Shown piece after piece: positions 37,924 through 45,388 of a DNA stretch of 64,000 bases. The notes under the pieces are model-generated. The model had not been told where the DNA came from and made no database searches. It was given only the letters and a program-made list of their open reading frames with translations. This stretch comes from Actinomycetes bacterium (GTDB taxonomy: Bacteria > Actinomycetota > Coriobacteriia > Anaerosomatales > Anaerosomataceae): positions 62,001 through 126,000 of the forward strand of contig JALHJB010000002.1 in the NCBI GenBank assembly GCA_022839745.1. The letters run 5' to 3'. Positions within the stretch are counted from its first letter, which is position 1, and every line of letters begins with the position of its first letter. The position numbers were made by a program, and so were the translations under genes.

Positions 37924-38043
37924 TTTCGCAGGAGAGCTGCCTTCGAGAAGGCAGCTCTCCGAGGACAGAGCCGTAGGACGACCCTGACGATCGTCTTTGG
38001 CAGGAACAGCCGCCCGTAGCGGACGGCTGTTCCGAGGACAGAG
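37924..38043. repeat. Duplicated hairpin module in a convergent gap
   Basis: Two copies of one layout lie side by side. Copy 1 is CTTTCGCAGGA, stem GGAGAGCTGCCTTC (37931-37944) with GAAGGCAGCTCTCC (37947-37960), then GAGGACAGAG (37961-37970). Copy 2 is CTTTGGCAGGA, stem GGAACAGCCG (38003-38012) with CGGCTGTTCC (38024-38033), then GAGGACAGAG (38034-38043). The flanks are conserved while the stems differ in sequence but keep pairing. The gap lies between converging genes, so termination is one possible role. Confidence 0.75.
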
Positions 38044-38075
38044 GCCCGAAGGCCTCCCGCTGACATCCTCAAGAG

Positions 38076-38612
38076 CTACAGGTACGTCTTCGCGAGCTCG
38101 TCGAGCGTGATGTGGTCGGTCTCGACCTCGGAGACCGCGTTCCAGACCTCCTTGAGGCGCTCGTTGGTGGCACGCCCGGCGAACGTCTTGTACAGCTCCG
38201 ACGCACGGTTCTCGCGCCGCAGCGACTCCTCGATGTCGCTCGCCCACGAACCGGTGGTCTCGCCGGGGGTCATCAGGTCGGCCGGTTCATCCACCTTCAG
38301 TAGATCGCAGAACAGCTCGCAGTGCTCGGCCTCGACCTTCGCCAGACGCTTGTACGTGGCACGCAGCGTGTCGTTGTCCTTGCGCTGCGCCATGCCGAGG
38401 TAGAAGCGGCAGTTCGAGGTCTCGAGCTCGATCGACGCCTCGAGGTCCACGCGCTCGGTCTCGGTGAGCTGCAGGTCGTTGATCCCCGCAGGGTACTTCT
38501 CGGGCGCCTCGAGGAACTCCACGTGCGCGCCGCAAAACGGACAGTTCTCCGGGGCCTCGTAGCCGAGGTAGACCTCGCCGCAGATGCGGCAACGGTAGAT
38601 CCTGAGTTGCAT
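38076..38612 (-). CDS. Rubrerythrin-like protein with N-terminal rubredoxin domain
   Basis: A 178-residue non-haem iron protein. The N-terminal rubredoxin-type site is CRICGEVYLG...CPFCGA (about 8-28), placed before the ferritin-like domain as in reverse rubrerythrins. Diiron ligands are suggested by ELETSNCRFY, KVEAEHCELF, RRENRASELY and EVETDHITL. Such proteins reduce hydrogen peroxide in anaerobes. It is transcribed toward the exporter operon. Confidence 0.9.
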   Translation of the reverse strand: MQLRIYRCRICGEVYLGYEAPENCPFCGAHVEFLEAPEKYPAGINDLQLTETERVDLEASIELETSNCRFYLGMAQRKDNDTLRATYKRLAKVEAEHCELFCDLLKVDEPADLMTPGETTGSWASDIEESLRRENRASELYKTFAGRATNERLKEVWNAVSEVETDHITLDELAKTYL

Positions 38613-38645
38613 GTCGTGCTCCTCTCGTGGTCCGTTCGTGTCGTG

Positions 38646-39158
38646 TCAGGGGAGTGCGAGCGCATCGGCGATCGCACCGCCGAAGTCGCGTGCGGCATCC
38701 GGCCCGTTCGCGGTGATGATGCGTCCGTCGATCTCAACGGGGCCGTCGCTCCAGAGCGCACCATGGGCGACGAGATCGTCGCGCTGGCTGGGAAACGCGG
38801 TTGCGCGCACATCGCGCAGCAGGCCGGCGCGTGCGAGCACCGAGGGCGCGATACAGATGGCGGCCACCACGCGGCCGAGCGCGTGCGTCTCGCGTGCGAG
38901 CGCGTGCGCAGCTGGGTCGTCGAAGAATACCTCGGCGCCACCTCCGCCAACGAACACCACCGCATCGAAGTCGGCGGCCCGAGCGTCTGCGAGCGCGAGC
39001 GTGGCTTCGGCGGTCATGCCGAGCTTGCCGTGGCACGCCCCTTCGCGCGTGCTTGCGGTCGTGACCGTGGCGCCGCGGGATTCGAGGACCTGTTTCGGGT
39101 GGTCGTACTCCTCGTCGCGGAACACCTCGGGGGCGATCACCATCAGTACACGCGCCAT
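38646..39158 (-). CDS. DJ-1/PfpI family protein
   Basis: A 170-residue class I glutamine-amidotransferase-like protein. The likely nucleophile Cys is in AAICIAPSVLA (about residue 102), with an upstream acidic residue in FVGGGGAEVFF. Members include chaperones, deglycases and peptidases, so no reaction is assigned. Start ATG 39158 has GGAGG 5 bases upstream, better than the upstream ATG in MEVRM. It lies 33 bp before the rubrerythrin gene on the same strand, and a joint oxidative-stress role is inferred. Confidence 0.88.
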   Translation of the reverse strand: MARVLMVIAPEVFRDEEYDHPKQVLESRGATVTTASTREGACHGKLGMTAEATLALADARAADFDAVVFVGGGGAEVFFDDPAAHALARETHALGRVVAAICIAPSVLARAGLLRDVRATAFPSQRDDLVAHGALWSDGPVEIDGRIITANGPDAARDFGGAIADALALP

Positions 39159-39225
39159 GCGCACCTCCATGCGTAGGGGACACAAGGATGATACCCCGCA
39201 TCGGAGATGGCATCTCAGATGCGCA

Positions 39226-40443
39226 CTACTCGCCCTCTTCCTCGTGGAACACTCCCACGGCCCAGGTCCCCGCCACCGCGGGATCCGCGCGGTACGCCTC
39301 GATGAACGCGCGCACCTCGCCAGGCGAGCAGCCGTACGTCTCCTTCAGTTCCTTGAGGGGCAGGGCCTGTTCGGACTCGGGCACGCCGTAGACCTGCGTG
39401 AATACCGCGGCCGGTATCCCGGAGGCGTCCACGACCTCAGCAAGCGTGGTGCTGCCCTTGATGAGCGCGGTGTCAAAGGTGGTGGTGCCACCCGTGGCCG
39501 CCACGCTTTCGGCGAGGGTCGGCACCGTCCAGGCGAAGCCGCCGGTCGCCGTTGCGGCCAGCACCAGCACGGCGAACGTGTCCACGGTGAGAATCGCGGC
39601 GGTGAGCGGGGAGAGCGTACTGCCCGAGCGGGTGCGGACGCCGAGCGCGCCCTTTGCAGGACACGCGGCCACGCACTCGCCGCAGTCGATGCACTCTGGG
39701 TCCGCGACGGCGGCCGCCGTCGAGATCTCGACGTTCACCGCACACGCCTTGTCGCACAGCTTGCAGTCGATGCAGGCGTTCGCGTCACGCCGGACCTTGA
39801 AGATACTGAACCTCGAGATGAGCCCGAGGAATGCGCCCATCGGGCATGCGTACTTGCAGAAGAACCGGTCGTACAGCAGCGAGCCGAGCAACACCACCAC
39901 CAGGACGATCAGTCCCGCCAGGTTCTCGGTGAACAGCTCCGGAGAGGCGATGTGATTGTATGCCACCCACGGGTCGTACGCGCGTATCACGAGTTCCCCG
40001 GTGCTCCACGTGAAGGCGAGGATGAGGGCGAGAACCACGTACTTGAGGTATCGCGCCGGGCGGTCGAGCCACGAAGGCATCACGAACCGCCGGCCGAAGA
40101 CGCGCTTGCCGATCCCGCCGAAGAGCTCCTGCAGGTATCCGAGCGGGCAGATCCGGCCGCAGAACGCGCGCCGGAACACCACGGCCGTGATCACAGCGGC
40201 CACAAGCAACAGCACGCTCGAAGGCGCGATGCGTTTGATGAGTGCTCCGTTCGCGAGAAGGGACCCGAGCGTTTCGAGCCCGCCGAACGGGCAGAGGGCG
40301 TCAACGCCCACCGGCTTTGCGATCCCCGCGCGTTGGTGCAGGACTGCCAGAGCGGTCACTCCCGTCAGCACGAGTGCCAGGACCGTCCAGCGGACGATCC
40401 GTGCGGCGGTGCGGGGCTGCTGCGGCACCTTGTCGAAGGCCAT
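39226..40443 (-). CDS. NapH/MauN-like polyferredoxin membrane protein
   Basis: A 405-residue membrane iron-sulfur protein. About five helices are interrupted by two CxxxCP motifs (FCGRICPLG near 96 and FCKYACPMG near 203). Two [4Fe-4S] ferredoxin motifs follow, CIDCKLCDKACAV and CIDCGECVAACP. After another helix comes a C-terminal module of two short helical half-repeats (TLAEVVDASGIPAAVFTQVYG; PLKELKETYGCSPGEVRAFIE). It probably moves electrons across or along the membrane; the partner is unknown. The ATG has AGGAACG just upstream. Confidence 0.87.
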   Translation of the reverse strand: MAFDKVPQQPRTAARIVRWTVLALVLTGVTALAVLHQRAGIAKPVGVDALCPFGGLETLGSLLANGALIKRIAPSSVLLLVAAVITAVVFRRAFCGRICPLGYLQELFGGIGKRVFGRRFVMPSWLDRPARYLKYVVLALILAFTWSTGELVIRAYDPWVAYNHIASPELFTENLAGLIVLVVVLLGSLLYDRFFCKYACPMGAFLGLISRFSIFKVRRDANACIDCKLCDKACAVNVEISTAAAVADPECIDCGECVAACPAKGALGVRTRSGSTLSPLTAAILTVDTFAVLVLAATATGGFAWTVPTLAESVAATGGTTTFDTALIKGSTTLAEVVDASGIPAAVFTQVYGVPESEQALPLKELKETYGCSPGEVRAFIEAYRADPAVAGTWAVGVFHEEEGE

Positions 40444-40575
40444 CGTTCCTCCAGCTCACGGTGTGTATGGCGGCGTGGGTGACCGGTGGTGCGGGTGCGT
40501 GTGATACCGGCCGAGTATGTCGCGCCGATCGGGCGGAAGTCCCGAACACCGTATGAAGAGCGTGTGAACGTTTGG

Positions 40576-41661
40576 CTAGCGCGCAAGTAGCGCCGCGTAG
40601 GTGCCGGCGCGGTCCGCGGTGCCTCCGGCCACCAGGCGGTCCACAGCGGCCAGCTCGTTGTGGCGGGCCGCGAGCGTGTTGCGGTCTTCGAGCTTTCGGT
40701 TGTGCTCCGCGACCAGCGCGTTGTAGGCATCCACCCGTGCGTTGTACTCGGTCACGCGCCCGGCAGCCTTGAGCGATTCGAGCTCGCTTCGCGCGGCGTA
40801 CACCTCGGCTTCGCTCGTGCTCAGCTCGGCATCAGCGGCGACGATCTCGGCGTTCAGGCGTTCGGCCTCGGCAACGGCGGTCGCGCGGGCCTCCAGGATC
40901 GCCGCCACCTGGGAGCCGGCCGTGTACGGAGTCTGCCCGCCGCCGATCGTGAACACATGCGGCTCGCTCTCAAGCGTGATGCCGCCCTCCAGGCTCTCGG
41001 GGACCTGCCCGATGTAGCTGGGGACCGTGGTCTCTACGAACGCGTACCCCGTGTCGCGATACGGCAGGTCCTGCGAGCGGATACCGAGGGCGACATGCTG
41101 CTCGGGTTCGAACATGAGCACCGCAACGTCGTAGCCTTCTCGCGAGAGCAGGGCGCCGAGCAGCAGGGTCTTGTCGTCGCAGTCGCCGTTGCCTTCAACG
41201 AAGGTCTCCACCGGGAACTTGGGGGACATGTCGGCGGGGTCGATCCGGTACGTGATGGACTGCACGTACGCTGTCATCAGCTCCGCGTAGCGGTCGGCGT
41301 CGAGCCCGTGCTGATCGCGCACCGCCCTGAAGGCCGCGATGAGCGCGTCATAAAACGGCGCCTGGTGCTCCTCGGTGATGAACGCGGGGAAGTAGTCCTC
41401 GATCCAGTCGTCCGCGCGTGCGTTGCCGAATCTGATGACTTGCTTGTCCGCGGCCGACGCGCCGGCGTAGAGGGCGCTCTCAACATCCACCGTGAATGCG
41501 ACGGGCTCGCCCTCGAACGTGAACGCCACATCGACACTGCGCGTGCCCGATACGGCCGGGTCCGGTGTGATGGACGGATAGATGACACCGTCGGGAAACA
41601 CCGCTGAGCAGCCCGCCGTTGCGGCGAGCATCAGGGCGAGTATGGCGAGGACAAGTCGCAT
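40576..41661 (-). CDS. Transglutaminase-like lipoprotein with coiled coil
   Basis: A 361-residue lipoprotein. The signal peptide ends in the lipobox AATAGC. A transglutaminase-like cysteine domain has GNGDCDDKTLLLGALL, the His in EQHVALGI and a final acidic residue in YAFVETT. A long coiled coil covers about 255-345 (ATAVAEAERLNAEIVAADAE). ATG 41661 was chosen because it opens the signal peptide. Members act in cross-linking or proteolysis, and the substrate is unknown. It is divergent from the FucI-like gene. Confidence 0.8.
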   Translation of the reverse strand: MRLVLAILALMLAATAGCSAVFPDGVIYPSITPDPAVSGTRSVDVAFTFEGEPVAFTVDVESALYAGASAADKQVIRFGNARADDWIEDYFPAFITEEHQAPFYDALIAAFRAVRDQHGLDADRYAELMTAYVQSITYRIDPADMSPKFPVETFVEGNGDCDDKTLLLGALLSREGYDVAVLMFEPEQHVALGIRSQDLPYRDTGYAFVETTVPSYIGQVPESLEGGITLESEPHVFTIGGGQTPYTAGSQVAAILEARATAVAEAERLNAEIVAADAELSTSEAEVYAARSELESLKAAGRVTEYNARVDAYNALVAEHNRKLEDRNTLAARHNELAAVDRLVAGGTADRAGTYAALLAR

Positions 41662-41760
41662 GTACGCTCCGGGGGGCGCGGGCTTCAGGCTTATGAGGAT
41701 ACAGCACCGGTCGCGGGGTATCTTCTGTACGTCATCCAACGACTCAGGAGGTGCGGTCTC

Positions 41761-42996
41761 ATGCGATTCGTCTACACTCCCGTGATCCCCCCGTTCGGCG
41801 GCGCCGGCCAGAACGAGAGCGTCATCGCTCCGTTGATGGATGTGCTTTCAGACCGCGGCGGCGAGCGGATCGACGCCGAGGGCTTCGGCGACCCCGCGCC
41901 CCTCGTGTACGTGATGGCCACCGGTGGCACCGAGCGCACATTGCTGCAGCTCCAGGCCGCCCGGCAGGCCGAGCGCCCGGGAGAGCCGGTCATCCTGGTT
42001 GCGCACCCGGGGAACAACTCGCTCCCCGCATCGCTCGAGGTCCTCGCCAGGCTCCAGCAAGACGAGCTTCCCGGTCGCATCGTGTTCGTCCGCGGACCGG
42101 AAGACGAAGCGGGACTTGCCACGCTCGATGCCGCGATCGCCGACGTTGCTGTGCGCATGCGGCTGCTCGACACGCGCATCGGCCTGGTGGGTGAGCCGTC
42201 GGACTGGCTCGTGGCAAGCTCCCCGGACGCCGAAATCGTGCGTGAGGTCTGGGGTCCGACGGTGGTCCGCGTTCCGATGGAGGAGCTCGAGGCGGCGATC
42301 GATGCGGTGGCCGAGGAGGATGTGACCGTGCGCGTGGCGTCGCTTTCAGGCGAGGCCACCGGCTGTGCGGAGCCCACTGAGGGCGATCTTGCCGACGTGG
42401 CGCGTGTCACCGCCGCTATGCAGACGATCGTGGACGCGCACGAATTCGACGCGGTATCGCTTCGCTGCTTCGACCTGCTCGCCTCGCGCGAGACCACCGG
42501 CTGCTTCGCGCTTTCCGAGCTCACGGACGCCGGTATCATGGCCGGCTGCGAGGGCGACCTCGTGAGCACCGTCGGCATGCTGTGGGCGTACCTGATGACC
42601 GGCGAGCTGCCGTGGATGGCGAACCCTTCGGAGCTCGATGAGACGGCCAACACGCTCAAGCTCGCGCACTGCACGATCGCGCGGGGAATGCTCGAGAACT
42701 ACCGGCTCCGCTCGCACTTCGAGTCGGGTCAGGGCGTGGGCATCCAGGGCGACCTGCCGCTGGGCCCGGTCACGCTCCTGCGCATCGGCGGCGCGGCCAT
42801 GAACGCGCTGTGGCTTGCCGAAGGCGAGATCGTCTCGCGTGGCGACGCGGAGAATCTCTGCCGCACCCAGGTGGATATCGAGCTGACTGCAGGCGACGTG
42901 AGCGAGCTGCTGCACACGCCACTCGGCAACCACATCGTGCTGATCCGCGGGCATCACGCCGAGCGGCTTAGCGACTGGTGGGAGACGATGCTGTAG
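41761..42996 (+). CDS. FucI/AraA-fold sugar isomerase-like protein
   Basis: A 411-residue protein that resembles L-fucose/L-arabinose isomerases in fold and length. The N-terminal domain ends with the loop MATGGTERTLL. The middle domain starts RIGLVGEPSDWLVAS. A C-terminal beta-barrel has GNHIVLIRGHH, the typical end with metal-ligand-like His residues. A candidate acidic ligand lies in CEGDLVSTVGML. Sugar-specific residues cannot be recognised, so the substrate is unknown. RBS AGGAGG lies 9 bases before the ATG. No sugar transporter or kinase is nearby, which argues for a non-standard role. Confidence 0.72.
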   Translation: MRFVYTPVIPPFGGAGQNESVIAPLMDVLSDRGGERIDAEGFGDPAPLVYVMATGGTERTLLQLQAARQAERPGEPVILVAHPGNNSLPASLEVLARLQQDELPGRIVFVRGPEDEAGLATLDAAIADVAVRMRLLDTRIGLVGEPSDWLVASSPDAEIVREVWGPTVVRVPMEELEAAIDAVAEEDVTVRVASLSGEATGCAEPTEGDLADVARVTAAMQTIVDAHEFDAVSLRCFDLLASRETTGCFALSELTDAGIMAGCEGDLVSTVGMLWAYLMTGELPWMANPSELDETANTLKLAHCTIARGMLENYRLRSHFESGQGVGIQGDLPLGPVTLLRIGGAAMNALWLAEGEIVSRGDAENLCRTQVDIELTAGDVSELLHTPLGNHIVLIRGHHAERLSDWWETML

Positions 42997-43030
42997 GCGG
43001 CGGAATCATCGCCGTTTCATCCCTTTCAAG

Positions 43031-43060
43031 TGTGACGAACATCACAGATATGGATATACT
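43031..43060 (+). promoter_or_regulatory. CRP/FNR-type palindrome and -10 element
   Basis: TGTGA-CGAACA-TCACA (43031-43046) is a perfect CRP-family half-site pair with the standard 6-bp spacer. TATACT (43055-43060) follows 8 bp later. The palindrome occupies the -35 position, so a bound regulator would repress, or must replace the -35 contact. It precedes the secreted protein gene by about 75 bp. Confidence 0.65.
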
Positions 43061-43134
43061 CCCTCAGTCACGTATGCCTGGGGTGGTCGGCGCGTGGCGT
43101 CGGTCGTGTCGGCCGTTCGGGGGAGGGAGCCCAG

Positions 43135-44346
43135 ATGTCTCGTAGAAAGGTCTTCTGCTATGTCCTGGTCTTGGCGCTATGTGTACCGATGGTGGCGCTC
43201 GCCGCCGGTGGTGGTGGCTATCGAGGTGGTGACGGCGGCGTGGTCACCGAACCAGCACCCGAACCGGAGGCGCCTGTAGATGACGGGGGAGGCGAGGACT
43301 CCGATCGTCCGCCATACGCCGGACCGGATGCTACGGAACCCAAACCGGGGACGGGCAACGAGGAGCCCGGCATAGCTCGTGGCGACTTGTACGGCGACCT
43401 GTACGTGGTGGTTCGTGACCCCAACGGTGCACCGACCGGCTACACGTGGACTTGGGAGTTCGCTGCCGACGGTGAGACGCTCGTACAGCCCTTGAGTTTC
43501 GAGGCTGGTGTCGACGGCGGCTTTGCACAGCCCATCGCGGACGCCGCGCTGCTGCCGGCCGACTGGCCGTGGTGGGACGACGACGTCCCGATCGTGCCGA
43601 CCGATCCTGAGGGTCATGTGCCGGATGCGTACGCGTATCTGACGCAGGAGGTCGAGATCGGGCGCCTGAACGTTGCCAGAGCCGGCGCCGAGGTACTCGA
43701 CAACGCGTACGATGAGGCGATAGCGAACATCAACGGTGCGCTGGCGGTCTCACTCGATCCCGCAGGCCGGATGCTGCTGACGCTCGCGGACGGGACCGAG
43801 AAGACGGTCGATTCGCCGCGTGAGAATCTCGCGCTCTATCGTGAGATCATGCGCAGCGGGTACCTGCCGGGGCTCACCCGGACTGACATGGGTCCGCTCG
43901 AGCACCTGCGGGTCAAGGGCGATGGGTCGGACGAGATCGACCCGGCCGACCTGTACCGTGCGGCATGCCTGTTCGCGGGGGCGGCGGACAAGTTCGGCGA
44001 CATCACGCTCGACATGGTCATCTACGTCAACGACTTCCTCGGCATCAACGATCCAGTGGCGGGGGTGTACTTCGACTTCCGTGGCTACACGTATAACCGC
44101 GGTCTGGCGTACGCAGGGGTGGAGCCCGAGCTGCTGGATGACCCGGTCTACATCGAGGGTCAGCTGTACTTCGGCCTGCGCAACCGCAACATCCTGGCAG
44201 AGGTGTTCGGCGGACAGGACTACCCGGTCGAGGGAGACACCGTTGTCCCTGGCGCCCGTGAGTTCACGAAGGCCGCCGACGACTCGGTTCATACGATCTG
44301 GTTCATCCACAACTGGGCGGTGCCCGAATACACGCTGCCCGAGTAA
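43135..44346 (+). CDS. Orphan secreted protein
   Basis: A 403-residue exported protein of no recognised family. A signal peptide (about 1-23, ending VALA) is followed by a Gly-rich stretch and a Pro/Glu/Asp-rich linker to about 75. The remainder looks globular and acidic, with segments such as YGDLYVVVRDPNGAPTGYTW, EIMRSGYLPGLTRTDMG and GVYFDFRGYTYNRGL. No lipobox, sortase signal or membrane anchor is present. It is monocistronic, with a CRP-like site upstream and a large inverted repeat downstream. Confidence 0.75.
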   Translation: MSRRKVFCYVLVLALCVPMVALAAGGGGYRGGDGGVVTEPAPEPEAPVDDGGGEDSDRPPYAGPDATEPKPGTGNEEPGIARGDLYGDLYVVVRDPNGAPTGYTWTWEFAADGETLVQPLSFEAGVDGGFAQPIADAALLPADWPWWDDDVPIVPTDPEGHVPDAYAYLTQEVEIGRLNVARAGAEVLDNAYDEAIANINGALAVSLDPAGRMLLTLADGTEKTVDSPRENLALYREIMRSGYLPGLTRTDMGPLEHLRVKGDGSDEIDPADLYRAACLFAGAADKFGDITLDMVIYVNDFLGINDPVAGVYFDFRGYTYNRGLAYAGVEPELLDDPVYIEGQLYFGLRNRNILAEVFGGQDYPVEGDTVVPGAREFTKAADDSVHTIWFIHNWAVPEYTLPE

Positions 44347-44377
44347 GAGTGTCGATGGGCCGTGTGCGAGTCACGGA

Positions 44378-44493
44378 GACGGGCTTTGCGTACGGAGTCA
44401 CTCCGCAGCGCGGGTAGGCCGTATGTGGCGCGCATGAGCGCCACATACGGCCGAGGGTCCCGCGCGAGGACTACGTAGTACGCAAAGCCCGTC
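44378..44493. repeat. 116-nt nested inverted repeat (cruciform)
   Basis: Three concentric stems are visible. The outer arms GACGGGCTTTGCGTAC (44378-44393) and GTACGCAAAGCCCGTC (44478-44493) are perfect. The middle arms are GCGCGGG (44408-44414) and CCCGCGC (44459-44465). The inner arms GGCCGTATGTGGCGC (44417-44431) and GCGCCACATACGGCC (44438-44452) are perfect with a 6-nt loop. It fills the gap between the converging secreted-protein and korB genes. It could be a bidirectional terminator or a small mobile repeat. Confidence 0.85.
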
Positions 44494-44503
44494 CCGTTCT
44501 CGC

Positions 44504-45388
44504 TTAGTACGCCTCGAGGATCTTCGAGATGTCCCGTGGCGCTTCGGCGTGCTTCCACATCGGGCGGTCGAGCTGGGGGAGTCCGTCCTGGTAGGTGAAC
44601 GACTCCGCCTCGCGATAGAACACGCCGATGGGGATCTTGCACTCGTCGGGTGCGCATGTGAGCTCGTGGAACGTGGACATCGACTTCTCGAACGCCATGG
44701 TCCGGTTCGTGGGGTCGTAGCCGTCGAGCTCCTCGAGCTTGTAGACGCGGTCGCGGAACCACTTGAAGGTGTTCACCTTGTTCCACGTCACACAGGGCTG
44801 GTAGACGTCCACGAGCGAGAAGCCGTGATGGTCGAGCGCCTGGCGGTACAGCGACTTCAGATGCTCCACGTCGCCGGCGAATCCGCGCGCCACGAACGTG
44901 GCTCCCTGCGCGACCGCCACGCCCACGGGGTTCACCGGCTCCTCCACCACACCGCCCGGCGTGCTCGGCGTCTGCATGAACTGGTCGGAGGTGGGGGACG
45001 CCTGGCCGGTGGTGAGGCCGTAGATCTGATTGTTGTGGTAGATGGCCACCATGTCGATGTTGCGGCGGACCGAGTGGATGAAGTGGTTGCCGCCGATGCC
45101 GTAGCCGTCACCGTCACCCATGTTCACGATGACCTTGAGGTCCGGATTGGTGAGCGCGATGCCGGTGGCCAGCGGCAGGGCGCGGCCGTGGAGCCCGTGG
45201 AAGCCCTGCGCGCGGTAGAAGTCGGCGCCGTTGCCGTGGCAGCCGATCCCCCACACCATCGCGTAGTCCTCGAAGTCCATGCCCGACTCCTCGAGGACCT
45301 CGAGCAGCGCCTTTTGCATGTTGTAGTTGCCGCAGCCGGGGCACCAGGTGGGCTCGAGCGCGCGCTGGATATCGGCGACCTTAGGCAT
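44504..45388 (-). CDS. korB: 2-oxoacid:ferredoxin oxidoreductase, beta subunit
   Basis: The TPP-binding subunit of a CoA-dependent 2-oxoacid (probably 2-oxoglutarate) ferredoxin oxidoreductase (294 residues). The N-terminal CPGCGN motif is present, with further cluster-type Cys residues (near IPKVADIQ...TWCPGCG and CVTWNKVN). The TPP/Mg motif is MGDGDGYGIGGN...YHNNQIYGLTTGQ. Substrate choice (2-oxoglutarate versus others) is inferred from the two-subunit layout. It overlaps korA by 8 bp. Confidence 0.92.
   Translation of the reverse strand: MPKVADIQRALEPTWCPGCGNYNMQKALLEVLEESGMDFEDYAMVWGIGCHGNGADFYRAQGFHGLHGRALPLATGIALTNPDLKVIVNMGDGDGYGIGGNHFIHSVRRNIDMVAIYHNNQIYGLTTGQASPTSDQFMQTPSTPGGVVEEPVNPVGVAVAQGATFVARGFAGDVEHLKSLYRQALDHHGFSLVDVYQPCVTWNKVNTFKWFRDRVYKLEELDGYDPTNRTMAFEKSMSTFHELTCAPDECKIPIGVFYREAESFTYQDGLPQLDRPMWKHAEAPRDISKILEAY

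Noticed and set aside
38611..40482. A 623-codon plus-strand frame opposite the DJ-1 and NapH-like genes
   Set aside because: The minus-strand genes carry clear Fe-S and amidotransferase-like motifs; the plus frame has none and is Arg/His-rich.
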